A stretch of 64,000 bases of DNA, taken from positions 868,001 to 932,000 of the forward strand of contig OY760498.1 of NCBI GenBank assembly GCA_963663675.1, in the 5' to 3' direction. Shown here in pieces: positions 18,037 to 27,074 of this stretch (within the stretch, counting starts at the first letter, position 1; every line of letters starts with the position of its first letter). A model generated the notes under the pieces. That model ran no database searches. It saw nothing but the letters and a program-made list of their open reading frames with translations, and was not told the DNA's origin. The DNA comes from CAINVV01 sp963663675 (GTDB lineage: Bacteria; Bacteroidota; Bacteroidia; Bacteroidales; Prolixibacteraceae). The position numbers and the translations under genes were made by a program.

Positions 18037-19173
18037 TTACACCCGCACAAAGACACTTTTCTTGTAAAGGAAATAAAGAACCAGCCATTCAAGAGTTATC
18101 CTGCCCAGGATAATAATCCAATTGCCAAGGGATGGTTCCAGGAAACCAAGGAAGTTGGTAGATGCATCAGTGAAATCAAAGATTCTGGATCCGACATATA
18201 TAGTGATGGAGTTCATCCCAATTACTTTGAAAAAGAATATTTTATAGGATCCGATGCCCCAGGCCCATTCTTTGGTCCAGTTTTTAACATCAATACTAAG
18301 GTAAAATAGTGACAACAGCATAAAGCTTATCCCGGATGTCAGCAGGTCAAACGGAACTGTCCAGGCTGCCTTAATAATAGGATAGAATGTTGAAAGTAAG
18401 AGTGCAACGATGGTGACAACGGCGCCTGTGACCGCAAGTATGGAGGCTTTTCGGGCAGATGCTGGTTGGCCATCCCTTAGTACTCCACCGGCAAGTGCGC
18501 CCATGAGTGTTACTGAAATAGCTGAAATACTGCACAACAAACCTTCCGGATCAAAGGTTTTACCATGTAACCTTCCGGGAATAAGCAGCCTGTCAAGATA
18601 GGCATTGATTCCGTTTACAGGGTCGAGCAGTCCTGCTCCCTGGCCGGGTACGGGTACTCCAAGTTGAAGAATCGCAATAGAGACAAGGATACCAAGCAGC
18701 CAGAATATTCTGGATTTCATGTTTTTGGTATAGATTACAATCGTGGCTGCAAAGAAATAGGCGATACCGATCTGTCCAAGAACACTGGGGATTCGCATGG
18801 AGGTAAATCCTCTTTCAAGTGCTCCGTTGTAAAATATTCCAAGTAATATTAACGTAAATCCCCGTCGTGCAGCTTTTTTGAATAATTGGAATTTGTCGCC
18901 GCCTTTTTCAATTTTTGATGTTATTGAATAGGGAATGGCTACCCCTGAAATGAACATAAATAGAGGGAAAATAAGGTCTTCGAAGTGAAATCCTTCCCAT
19001 CTTACATGTTCCATCTGCTCAGCAACTACATTCAGCCAACCCCAGTCAAGGGCCTTGGATAAAGCCACGATAAGGCTACCGCCTCCAATGATCCAAAACA
19101 TGTCAAAACCACGCAGTACATCCAGTGATGCAAGGCGGCTATTCTGCTTTTCGGTTTGAATTTGATTTTGCAT
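18037..19173 (-). CDS. NagX/HGSNAT-like membrane acyltransferase (DUF5009-type)
   Basis: This 378-residue protein has about ten to eleven hydrophobic segments. The N terminus RLASLDVLRGFDMFWIIGGGSL and HFEDLIFPLFMFISGVAIPYS are the conserved motifs of the heparan-alpha-glucosaminide N-acetyltransferase-like family, including the His-Phe-Glu-Asp element considered important for catalysis. In Bacteroidota such proteins often sit in glycan loci and are thought to acetylate sugars or cell-wall fragments across the membrane. No glycan operon is adjacent here. A strong terminator follows the stop and a TATCTTTG -7 box precedes the start. Family assignment is good, substrate unknown. Confidence 0.87.
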   Translation of the reverse strand: MQNQIQTEKQNSRLASLDVLRGFDMFWIIGGGSLIVALSKALDWGWLNVVAEQMEHVRWEGFHFEDLIFPLFMFISGVAIPYSITSKIEKGGDKFQLFKKAARRGFTLILLGIFYNGALERGFTSMRIPSVLGQIGIAYFFAATIVIYTKNMKSRIFWLLGILVSIAILQLGVPVPGQGAGLLDPVNGINAYLDRLLIPGRLHGKTFDPEGLLCSISAISVTLMGALAGGVLRDGQPASARKASILAVTGAVVTIVALLLSTFYPIIKAAWTVPFDLLTSGISFMLLSLFYLSIDVKNWTKEWAWGIGSYKIFFFKVIGMNSITIYVGSRIFDFTDASTNFLGFLEPSLGNWIIILGRITLEWLVLYFLYKKSVFVRV

Positions 19174-19210
19174 TTTTAAATAAGTAATAATGTTAAGTAG
19201 TAATTCCTAT

Positions 19211-19218
19211 CAAAGATA
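19211..19218 (-). promoter_or_regulatory. Candidate -7 box of the NagX-like gene
   Basis: The minus strand reads TATCTTTG, an exact TAnnTTTG match 38 bp upstream of the ATG at 19173. No TTTG is found at the -33 spacing. Confidence 0.45.
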
Positions 19219-19345
19219 TCCAAGTATTGAAATAAAATATCTAATCGCAATAATTTTTTTCAATCGGGTAAAAGTAAGGGAATCCTGTTCTGACTGGCTT
19301 CATGCAGGACGGATATTCTTCAAGTCTCAGACAACTTTTTAATGA

Positions 19346-19372
19346 TTTGAATATCTGTGTTTTATATTTTTG
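19346..19372 (+). promoter_or_regulatory. Possible dnaK promoter
   Basis: TTTG at 19346-19349 and TATTTTTG at 19365-19372 match the two boxes, but the 15-bp spacing is shorter than usual. The leader would be about 260 nt. No CIRCE-type repeat was found. Confidence 0.3.
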
Positions 19373-19640
19373 TCAGAAGTCGGTCATGATAGACTGATGC
19401 GGAACACTGACTCTATTCTGCATTCCTGCCTGTTCCTGATTCAAATGCCAAAAGTACCTGCAGACCCGAAAGATTCTGTCGTTTTGTCACAAAAGATGAC
19501 AATTCGATTCCTATGCAGGGACTTTTTACATCAAAAAAACCGGAAATTTTGTGATTGATGGGATTGGCACAAAGATTGATCCACAAGAATGTGTCAGAGT
19601 AAAATGCAGATAAAGACAAATTAATATAATATAGTATAAA

Positions 19641-21551
19641 ATGGGAAAAATTATTGGAATTGACCTGGGTACAACCAACTCATGTGTTGCCGTCATGGAG
19701 GGCAACGAACCCGTTGTAATCCCCAATAGTGAAGGTAAAAGGACTACACCGTCCATAGTTGCATTTGTTGACAATGGAGAGCGTAAAGTTGGGGATCCTG
19801 CCAAAAGGCAGGCAATCACCAATCCTACCAAAACGATTTCTTCAATCAAGAGATTCATGGGCGAAACCTATAATCAGGTAAGTAAGGAGATTGGAAGAGT
19901 GCCTTTTGCTGTTATTCAGGGAGATAACAACACTCCTCGTGTAAAAATAGAAGACAGGTTATATTCTCCACAGGAAATCTCAGCCATGATTCTCCAGAAA
20001 ATGAAGAAAACTGCTGAGGATTACCTGGGTCAGGAGGTTACCGAGGCTGTCATAACAGTTCCGGCTTACTTCAACGATTCACAGCGTCAGGCTACCAAAG
20101 AGGCTGGAGAAATAGCCGGGTTGAAGGTGCGGCGTATTATCAACGAACCTACTGCGGCATCCCTGGCTTATGGCCTCGACAAGATGCACAAGGATATGAA
20201 AATTGCTGTATTCGACCTTGGTGGCGGAACTTTTGATATCTCAATCCTTGAACTTGGTGAGGGTGTATTTGAAGTTAAATCCACAGATGGTGACACACAC
20301 CTGGGAGGAGATGATTTTGACCAGGTGATCATCGATTGGCTGGCAGATCAGTTTAAATCAGATGAGGGCATAGACTTGCGCCTGGATCCCATGGCATTGC
20401 AACGTTTGAAAGAAGCGGCAGAAAAGGCAAAAGTCGAACTTTCCAGCTCGACCCAGACTGAAATAAACCTGCCATACATCATGCCGGTAAATGGCATTCC
20501 AAAGCACCTGGTAAAAACATTGACACGTGCACAATTCGAAAAGCTTGCTGATTCCCTGATCAACGCGACCATGGAACCATGCCGCAAAGCATTACAGAAT
20601 GCAGGTTTGAATTTCAGCGACATTGATGAGGTTATCCTGGTTGGAGGTTCTACCCGTATCCCTGCCATTCAGGATAAGGTACAGAAGCTCTTTGGCAAGA
20701 CTCCGTCGAAAGGTGTCAACCCTGACGAAGTTGTAGCTGTCGGTGCTGCCATACAGGGTGGTGTCTTAACCGGTGAAGTGAAGGATGTGCTTTTGCTTGA
20801 TGTTACTCCGCTTTCATTGGGTATAGAAACCATGGGAGGTGTAATGACCCGTCTGATTGAGTCCAATACAACCATTCCAACAAAAAAATCCGAGACCTTT
20901 ACAACTGCCTCTGACAATCAGCCTTCAGTGGAGATTCATGTTCTTCAGGGAGAGCGACCTATGGCCGCCGGAAATAAAACCATTGGTAAATTTCACCTGG
21001 ATGGCCTGCCACCTGCGCAGCGGGGTATTCCACAGATCGAAGTATCATTTGACATAGACGCAAACGGAATCCTTCATGTTACAGCCAAGGACAAGGCGAC
21101 TGGCAAAGAGCAGTCAATCAGGATCGAAGCTTCTTCAGGATTGAGTGATGATGAGATCAAAAGGATGAAAGAGGAAGCTGCAGCCAATGCTGAAACAGAT
21201 AAACAAGCTAAGGAACAGGTTGAAAAACTCAACCATGCCGATTCGCTGATATTCCAGACAGAAAAACAGATGAAGGAAATTGGTGACAAATTACCTGCAG
21301 ATAAAAAAATACCGATCGAGACAGCATTGAACAAGCTGAAGGAAGCATACAAAAACAAAGATTTCAGCACCATCGATAGTGCAACAAATGAACTGAATGC
21401 AGTATTTCAAGCCGCTTCACAAGAGATGTACAATGCAGCCAATGCCCAGGGCGGACCTCAGGGACAGCCGGGAGAAGGCCAGTCATCTCAGCAAAAGGGA
21501 AGCAAGGGAGATGGCGAAGTGACTGATGTTGATTTTGAAGAAGTAAAATAG
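19641..21551 (+). CDS. dnaK: Molecular chaperone DnaK (Hsp70)
   Basis: This 636-residue protein begins MGKIIGIDLGTTNSCVAVMEG, the Hsp70 phosphate-1 motif. It continues with VPAYFNDSQRQATKEAGEIAGL, IAVFDLGGGTFDISILE and VILVGGSTRIPAIQ in the ATPase domain. The substrate-binding domain (DVTPLSLGIETMGG) and an alpha-helical lid follow, then a Gly/Gln-rich tail ending in the acidic DVDFEEVK typical of bacterial DnaK. It folds and refolds cytosolic proteins with DnaJ and GrpE. Neither partner is adjacent, so the gene is monocistronic here, closed by a strong terminator 15 bp after the stop. Confidence 0.98.
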   Translation: MGKIIGIDLGTTNSCVAVMEGNEPVVIPNSEGKRTTPSIVAFVDNGERKVGDPAKRQAITNPTKTISSIKRFMGETYNQVSKEIGRVPFAVIQGDNNTPRVKIEDRLYSPQEISAMILQKMKKTAEDYLGQEVTEAVITVPAYFNDSQRQATKEAGEIAGLKVRRIINEPTAASLAYGLDKMHKDMKIAVFDLGGGTFDISILELGEGVFEVKSTDGDTHLGGDDFDQVIIDWLADQFKSDEGIDLRLDPMALQRLKEAAEKAKVELSSSTQTEINLPYIMPVNGIPKHLVKTLTRAQFEKLADSLINATMEPCRKALQNAGLNFSDIDEVILVGGSTRIPAIQDKVQKLFGKTPSKGVNPDEVVAVGAAIQGGVLTGEVKDVLLLDVTPLSLGIETMGGVMTRLIESNTTIPTKKSETFTTASDNQPSVEIHVLQGERPMAAGNKTIGKFHLDGLPPAQRGIPQIEVSFDIDANGILHVTAKDKATGKEQSIRIEASSGLSDDEIKRMKEEAAANAETDKQAKEQVEKLNHADSLIFQTEKQMKEIGDKLPADKKIPIETALNKLKEAYKNKDFSTIDSATNELNAVFQAASQEMYNAANAQGGPQGQPGEGQSSQQKGSKGDGEVTDVDFEEVK

Positions 21552-21565
21552 AATCGATGCTTTTT

Positions 21566-21600
21566 ATACAAAAACCCGCTTCGATGGCGGGTTTTTGTAT
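21566..21600. terminator. Bidirectional terminator between dnaK and the DUF5103 gene
   Basis: ATACAAAAACCCGC and its exact complement form a 14-bp stem around a 7-nt loop, with A/T tracts on both sides. It can serve both convergent genes. Confidence 0.92.
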
Positions 21601-21642
21601 AATATAATTATATGTCAAGTGGTTGACAATTGTCTGTCATAA

Positions 21643-22923
21643 CTACCTTTTAGTTGAATTAAATACCCTGTAACCGATAAGCCGGTCATACCGGGAAGAA
21701 AATCCCCTGAAGTACACAAAAAAGTGGTAATCATTTTCAGTGTCAACATGGCTCCCTTCAAAAAATGTGGCATCAGCCACTTTGGTGTCGTCATTCCACA
21801 TGACATACTGGTAGTCATAAAAACCCTGTTTTAACAGGATCGCCAATTCATAGCATTTAGTCTCCGGATTCCAGGTCATTTGGTTGAGGGGTGTACACTG
21901 CCAGTCAGAAAGCGCTCCAAAGACATAGACCGGGTCATTGGTTACCTGGTCAGGCGGGACAAGAGTGAAATGAACATAGATGTAATCGGATTCCAGATCC
22001 GCATCAGAAGCCCTGTCATTTTTAACGAGGTAGGATCCGTTCAGATCATCCATGGCGTGATAAACCTGGTGGTTTAAGGAATAATCCTTTTGCAGGAAAA
22101 CATGGAAAACCGGATCGCGATATTCGACAGATTGAATGCCCAACCCATTGGTCTGCAGATTTTTGGAATTAAAATTTCTGAATTCGTTTCCCCCTTTAAA
22201 GGGATTTGCCTTGTCCTCATAAATTAGTTGCTTTTGCCTTATAAATGTTGGTGTAAGCCTGGTGATCCTGTTGTCAGTCCTGGAGTTTTGCATCACAGTT
22301 GTTTTAATTTCGTTCAACGGATCTGCAATGTTGAATTTTGGATAGTCGATTGTAAAAGCAACTTGTTGACTAGGTCCGTTGTATCCTTCATAAGTTGCCC
22401 GAAGAATTTCGCCTGAAATATTCACCTCCTTTTCTGTTACATAAAATGGCCGGATTAGTACCGGTTTTTCCTTGTTTGTCGAATCCCATACCTTCAGCAG
22501 GTAATTGCCTGAAACAAGGAATCTGACCTCATCGTTGGGCAGATAAAGCCTGTAATTAATGTAAGGGATAGTAGTGTTGATTGAAAAAGCATAGTCATTG
22601 AAAGGATTTTCCGCAAAACCAGTCATGTACTCGGATGCTGCCAGCCTTGAAGGATACCATTCGGAGTCACAATGAACGATAGTGTAAACGTAATTTTTGG
22701 GATTTCTGTTGAGCTCATCAAATTTCAAAAGCAATCTCTGGTTGCTCCCAAGATCCAGTACTGGCAAAGAGAATTCCCATCCGTCCGTAAAAAAAAGTAC
22801 GGTATGCAGTTTCGGATCGGTATATGACAAAATTTCATTGTTTTTAACTGTCCGGCCGAATGTGATGTATGGATCTGCCAGCAGCAGTAATAGAATCAGT
22901 GGTACAAACTTTCCGATTTTCAA
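21643..22923 (-). CDS. DUF5103-family exported protein
   Basis: This 426-residue protein opens with the signal peptide MKIGKFVPLILLLLLADPYITFG. The first segment, LHTVLFFTDGWEFSLPVLDLGSNQRLLLKFDEL, and YTIVHCDSEWYPSRLAASEYMTGF are the conserved N-terminal features of DUF5103, a family confined to Bacteroidota. Two beta-rich domains follow, ending with a carbohydrate-binding-like strand pattern (VYVFGALSDWQCTPLNQMTWNPETKCYELAILLKQGFYDYQYVMW). That stretch resembles the starch-binding/AMPK glycogen-binding fold. Function is unknown; periplasmic or outer-membrane location is likely. Length is typical. It is convergent with dnaK. Confidence 0.82.
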   Translation of the reverse strand: MKIGKFVPLILLLLLADPYITFGRTVKNNEILSYTDPKLHTVLFFTDGWEFSLPVLDLGSNQRLLLKFDELNRNPKNYVYTIVHCDSEWYPSRLAASEYMTGFAENPFNDYAFSINTTIPYINYRLYLPNDEVRFLVSGNYLLKVWDSTNKEKPVLIRPFYVTEKEVNISGEILRATYEGYNGPSQQVAFTIDYPKFNIADPLNEIKTTVMQNSRTDNRITRLTPTFIRQKQLIYEDKANPFKGGNEFRNFNSKNLQTNGLGIQSVEYRDPVFHVFLQKDYSLNHQVYHAMDDLNGSYLVKNDRASDADLESDYIYVHFTLVPPDQVTNDPVYVFGALSDWQCTPLNQMTWNPETKCYELAILLKQGFYDYQYVMWNDDTKVADATFFEGSHVDTENDYHFFVYFRGFSSRYDRLIGYRVFNSTKR

Positions 22924-23002
22924 GTGCAGTTATTTAAGATTAATTACTAAAACGTTGTAAAAGTCTATATTTCATCCTGATGCTAAAAATATATTATTTT
23001 AA

Positions 23003-23031
23003 GTTGACAGCGGAAGATTTCCTTACCTTTG
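23003..23031 (+). promoter_or_regulatory. Promoter of the MORN-repeat gene
   Basis: GTTG (23003-23006) and TACCTTTG (23024-23031) are 17 bp apart, matching the -33/-7 consensus. Transcription would begin near 23038, about 85 bp before the start codon. Copy 2 of this gene lacks this region. Confidence 0.55.
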
Positions 23032-23122
23032 TTGTCAGACAGACAGATTTAAAAATTAAGTTTCACTTTTGCAACCCTCATTTCTCTTTTACCAGGGACA
23101 GTTCAGAACATTAAATAAATAT

Positions 23123-23899
23123 ATGAGAAATATAATAATGCTGTTGATGTTGTGTGCCGTTACCTTGCCCGCCTTTGCCCAGGAATCGCTTAATAAAAAG
23201 GATTCCAGGGGAATGAGACAGGGAAGATGGGTCGCCAGGTATCCCGGTGGTACACTGAAATATGAAGGCTCATTTTCTAATAACAAGGCTGAAGGTGAGT
23301 GGAAAAGGTACCATGAAAACGGTAAACTGAAGGCACTGATGATATACAGAACAGGATCAGACAGGGCTTTTGCTTCGTTGTTTGATGAAGAGGGAAATCT
23401 TTATGCAAAAGGCGTTTTTGAAGGCATCAACCGCGACAGTACCTGGAATTTTTACAGTGGAGATAAGGTTGTTCTGACTGAAAACTATCGTCTTGGCAAA
23501 AGAAGCGGACCTGCGATGGGATTTGATCATCATGGAGTTGTCTTGTGGTCAAGGGAATACAAAGACGATATTTTACAGGGGAAATCGATCGAATATTATA
23601 CCACAGGAACCAAAAGATCCGAAATAACCTATTCCCTCGGACAAAAGAACGGACCTGCCTTGTTTTACGATGAAAACGGAGCGCTATACATGGACGGACT
23701 GTACAAGGATGATCTTTCCGAAGGGGATTGGAAAATTTATTCCGAAGGAGGAAAGATCAGGTACCAGATCAAATACAGCAAAGGAAATATTCTCAACAGC
23801 GGAACCATCGACTCAATTCAGCTCAAGGAATTTAAACAATATGACCAGATAAAGGGAAAAATACCGGAACCCAGGGTAAATCAGACCGATATGCCTTAA
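23123..23899 (+). CDS. Exported MORN-repeat-variant protein (YwqK-like), intact copy
   Basis: From the ATG at 23123 the protein is MRNIIMLLMLCAVTLPAFAQ, a good signal peptide, followed by roughly eight MORN-variant repeats of about 20-24 residues: GRWVARYPGGTLKYEGSF, GEWKRYHENGKLKALM, GKSIEYYTTGTKRSEITY, GPALFYDENGALYMDGLY, GDWKIYSEGGKIRYQIKY. An ATG at 23069 would hide the signal behind 18 residues. Such repeats resemble the MORN_2/YwqK family and form extended beta sheets. Most members have no known function. Predicted periplasmic or surface protein. A partial duplicate lies at 28180-28686. It is convergent with the GH106 gene, 35 bp away. Confidence 0.85.
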   Translation: MRNIIMLLMLCAVTLPAFAQESLNKKDSRGMRQGRWVARYPGGTLKYEGSFSNNKAEGEWKRYHENGKLKALMIYRTGSDRAFASLFDEEGNLYAKGVFEGINRDSTWNFYSGDKVVLTENYRLGKRSGPAMGFDHHGVVLWSREYKDDILQGKSIEYYTTGTKRSEITYSLGQKNGPALFYDENGALYMDGLYKDDLSEGDWKIYSEGGKIRYQIKYSKGNILNSGTIDSIQLKEFKQYDQIKGKIPEPRVNQTDMP

Positions 23900-23934
23900 A
23901 TAAGGGTGGATGCCAAAACTCTTATATTTGCACT

Positions 23935-26900
23935 TTATAACTGAATTACGACTTTTTTCACCGGAATCAATTCAACCGGTCCCATTAATCCCGATGCAGG
24001 CAAGGGTGTAAACCCAAATTCCCGTGGCATTTCTGTTTGCATTTCTTTGCTTCCGTACTTCGGAATCATGTCCGGAGGCAGAGGGTTAGGTTCCTTCATT
24101 GCAGCGATCCGGTTTATTAACGTATTGGTAACTTTGATCACCAGGTGATTTGTCCCTTCTTTCAGCGACCCTGTAATCTCTGGTTTTTGTCCTCTCATCC
24201 ATATAATACCATTGTTGGATCCATTTATCTCTACTTCTGCAATATTTCCTACTTTGCCTAAATCAAGGAAAATTTTCAGATCTGGAGATAAATATTCTTT
24301 TGTCAGCACAAAGTCAATGCTGTAATTACCTGTTCCACTGAAAGTTTTGGTGGCTGCGTCATCACTCCAAGAGGTAAGCCTGTCAGTTCTTTTTTTGTAT
24401 TCAGGAAAATCCTTTGCTTTTAATATCATCTGCCATTCTCCTGAGATGGTAAATGGCGCAGGCAGTCCGCTTACGCTGGATGTATAGGTCCGTTCGCCGG
24501 AGGCCGAAATCAAAGAGGTATTGTAAATTCCGTTCATGGCTGTTTCTGCCTCTATGGCTCCTGAATTTATACCTGTTATATTTCGAAAGTCACTTTTTGA
24601 AACATACCTTTCCGGCTTTCCGGGTGCAAATTCAAGGAAAAAGGATTCATACGGGGCTATTGTAAGCGGAACCCGGATGCCATCATTTTTTTCATCAAAG
24701 CAATAGATGGCTGAAATTTTGCCTGTGAAAGGATCCCATTTGCGGATATTTTTGTTTTTCACCCTGAATGTAACCGGGAGGGTGCTAATTTTATCCTGGA
24801 CATTACAGACAAAATAGAAATCACTTTCCCCTACTTTCCTGTGCAGATAGGTAAGGCCTTCATTTTTCCGCAATCCTTCGTAGGCAAAATCAATTCCAAA
24901 ATCAGGCGCTATCCGGTTCCTCAGAATTTTTAAAAACGGATCCAAGTAACTGCTTTGCTTGTTCCACCATATTTGCCTGTCGATCACATTGTTGACCCGG
25001 TATACTTTGCCTTTGCCATATGGCAGGCCAGAAGTGACATCGGATTTAATCTCTTTTATGCCATAAAGGATAGTTCCGTCAGGTTGCCTGGTCGAAGGAA
25101 CATTGAAAAGCCTTGTAACTATCTCTTTTACTTTTGTATCGGACTCTGAGGCAAGATTGAGCCCGGTAGAGTATTCGGGCAACCGTTCGAGAAACAGGAC
25201 ATGACCGCCTTGCCTGACATATTTCTCGATGAATTCCATTGTTTTTAACGGAATGGTTTCAACGTTGGGCACAATCAGCAGTTTGTACGCCATTTTTTGT
25301 ACACAGATGTTTCCGTCCTCAACCAGGGCATGGTTTTGCAGGATATCATCGTTAATAAGGTCGTAATCATAACCGTTTGAAAGGATCAGCCCGCCCAGTT
25401 CACCCCAGTCAAATTCCCGGGTCCATTTCCTGGGATTTATACAATTGATGGCCCATTGATTGGCCAAAGGCGAATAGAGTGCAATATCTGCCTTGAAGTC
25501 ACCCTGCCTGAGAAGGTAGGAACACCGGGCGATATACCCGGAAAGTGCCGGGTAGTATTTCCACCAGATATTCTGGGGCTGAATGTAGGCTGCGAATGGG
25601 ATGGAACGTGAAGGTGCAACTTCTTTTTCGGGAAGAAAGTTAAACCCGTGGTTATAGAATTTGGTGGCTCCGGACAGCAGATAACCATCGCTGGCTATCT
25701 TTAGCTCCTCCAGCGTTTCACGATAGCGTTCCCAGTGGATGAAGGTGTATACTTCAGCCGATACAATCTTCCGGTCATAAAGGTGAGCCCCTGAAGAGAC
25801 ATATTTTTTGGGTCCGATGCGCGTGTCAAACCAGTCGGCCTGGTCCTTTTCGCCTGCTGTGATCTCCATTTCAGGAATATGTGTCATTCCGGCAGATTCA
25901 ATATTGTCCGCGTTGAAACCGTAGGTCTGTATGCGCCCTTTGATGTTATGAGCTTCACACCAGCCGAGGAAACTTTTGTAAAAGGCATTCAGTCCTGTGG
26001 TATGGAGGAATTCGTTTACATCGTACCTGATTTTGGCAGACTTATCTCCCAAGTCGAACCAGATTGCGGGAAGATAGGGGACCAGGTCATATCCATAGGA
26101 TTTTTTGAACTCCTCCAATAGTCCGGTCGACCAGTTTAAACCGCTGGCCAGGTTAGGCAGTTCAAAACTGTCAGCAAACAGCGATTCGACCGTCTTCCCG
26201 AATTCATCACCAAATGCGCTGTAAAATTTATTGCCCAGGTAGTTACAGTAGCGATCCATGGCTCCCTTGTTAAAGTGATCGACTGCATTTCCGAGGCCAT
26301 TCTTCTTTAACCAGAAAGCCATCAGCTTCCAGTCCCCGGCCGGGACACTCCATTCAAGACTGGTATTTTTTACCTTCCCGGTAAGATTAACGAGTGTATT
26401 TTCGATGAGTTTTCCGGATTTGTCCATCTGTCCGGCTATGACAGCTATGAGCTTTTCCTCCCCATTAAGAGTGGGGGAATAGACTTCCCATGACCTTTTG
26501 GTCTTTATCAGGTGATTGGGAAGAGCTCCATTGAATGACTGAGGTCCGGTAAGATCCACGAATGTCGGGACAAGATCTTTGCTCCTGTCTTCTTCGGGAA
26601 CAAAGGCTCCGCCAATGATCCATCCCGGTCCGCCAAAGTTTAGTGACACCTCCATGTCCAGGCGTTTGGCCTCTTTAACGGTATGTTTCAGCAACTCCAT
26701 GAATTCGGCTGAAAGATAAGCTACGTTGCCTTTCTCATAGACAGGCTCCATCGATATCTGTTCAACTCCCCGGATACCATGACTGCGCATTTCTTCCAGT
26801 TCACGGGTGATTTCCTCTTTTGATCCTGAATTACCGGGCCACCACCAGCGTGTATGAGGCCAACAGTCTTTGGGCGGCTTTACAAAATTGACTTCAAGGC

Positions 26901-26988
26901 TTTCTTTCGCCGTTTGAGCACAAAGAATACCTGAAAACAGGGATGAAATCAATAAAAAGCTGATCAGTGATAATTTAAACTGACGCAT
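23935..26988 (-). CDS. GH106-like exported glycoside hydrolase, copy 1
   Basis: The start at 26988 gives the signal peptide MRQFKLSLISFLLISSLFSGILCAQ and a protein of 1017 residues. The frame is open 25 codons further upstream. The N-terminal segment WPHTRWWWPGNSGSKEEITRELEEMRSHGIRGVEQI and FGGPGWIIGG are characteristic of GH106, a family including alpha-L-rhamnosidases of Bacteroidota. A C-terminal beta-sandwich (LDLGKVGNIAEVEINGSNNGIIWMRG) is also present. Rhamnosidase activity is inferred from the family. It differs from copy 2 at only six of 1042 codons, two of which lie before the chosen start. The IS remnant begins 87 bp upstream of its start, so its native promoter may be lost. Confidence 0.85.
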   Translation of the reverse strand: MRQFKLSLISFLLISSLFSGILCAQTAKESLEVNFVKPPKDCWPHTRWWWPGNSGSKEEITRELEEMRSHGIRGVEQISMEPVYEKGNVAYLSAEFMELLKHTVKEAKRLDMEVSLNFGGPGWIIGGAFVPEEDRSKDLVPTFVDLTGPQSFNGALPNHLIKTKRSWEVYSPTLNGEEKLIAVIAGQMDKSGKLIENTLVNLTGKVKNTSLEWSVPAGDWKLMAFWLKKNGLGNAVDHFNKGAMDRYCNYLGNKFYSAFGDEFGKTVESLFADSFELPNLASGLNWSTGLLEEFKKSYGYDLVPYLPAIWFDLGDKSAKIRYDVNEFLHTTGLNAFYKSFLGWCEAHNIKGRIQTYGFNADNIESAGMTHIPEMEITAGEKDQADWFDTRIGPKKYVSSGAHLYDRKIVSAEVYTFIHWERYRETLEELKIASDGYLLSGATKFYNHGFNFLPEKEVAPSRSIPFAAYIQPQNIWWKYYPALSGYIARCSYLLRQGDFKADIALYSPLANQWAINCINPRKWTREFDWGELGGLILSNGYDYDLINDDILQNHALVEDGNICVQKMAYKLLIVPNVETIPLKTMEFIEKYVRQGGHVLFLERLPEYSTGLNLASESDTKVKEIVTRLFNVPSTRQPDGTILYGIKEIKSDVTSGLPYGKGKVYRVNNVIDRQIWWNKQSSYLDPFLKILRNRIAPDFGIDFAYEGLRKNEGLTYLHRKVGESDFYFVCNVQDKISTLPVTFRVKNKNIRKWDPFTGKISAIYCFDEKNDGIRVPLTIAPYESFFLEFAPGKPERYVSKSDFRNITGINSGAIEAETAMNGIYNTSLISASGERTYTSSVSGLPAPFTISGEWQMILKAKDFPEYKKRTDRLTSWSDDAATKTFSGTGNYSIDFVLTKEYLSPDLKIFLDLGKVGNIAEVEINGSNNGIIWMRGQKPEITGSLKEGTNHLVIKVTNTLINRIAAMKEPNPLPPDMIPKYGSKEMQTEMPREFGFTPLPASGLMGPVELIPVKKVVIQL

Positions 26989-27074
26989 AACCAGTGAGTT
27001 TTCCGAATAAAGATAGCATATTCCTGTATAATCTGTAACGATAAATTGCGATTCTTTGAACAAGGATAATTTAT

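Larger units (their letters stand above)
19174..19640. other. 467-bp divergent promoter region between the NagX-like gene and dnaK
   Basis: No supported gene. Promoter-like boxes face both ways (minus 19211-19218, plus 19346-19372). Two short open frames overlap each other on opposite strands and neither looks like a protein. Confidence 0.5.
23121..27074. repeat. Copy 1 of a tandem duplication (MORN gene + GH106 gene)
   Basis: This unit is repeated at 28162-31820. The two align at an offset of 5042 in the left part and 4746 in the right part, the difference being a 296-bp deletion in copy 2. Identity is very high from 23137 onward. The first 16 bases (23121-23136) are only loosely similar. 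The right boundary is abrupt at 27074, where the IS element begins. Confidence 0.95.

Noticed and set aside
19370..19619. Two short overlapping frames on opposite strands before dnaK
   Set aside because: They lie in the divergent promoter region and look like chance frames.
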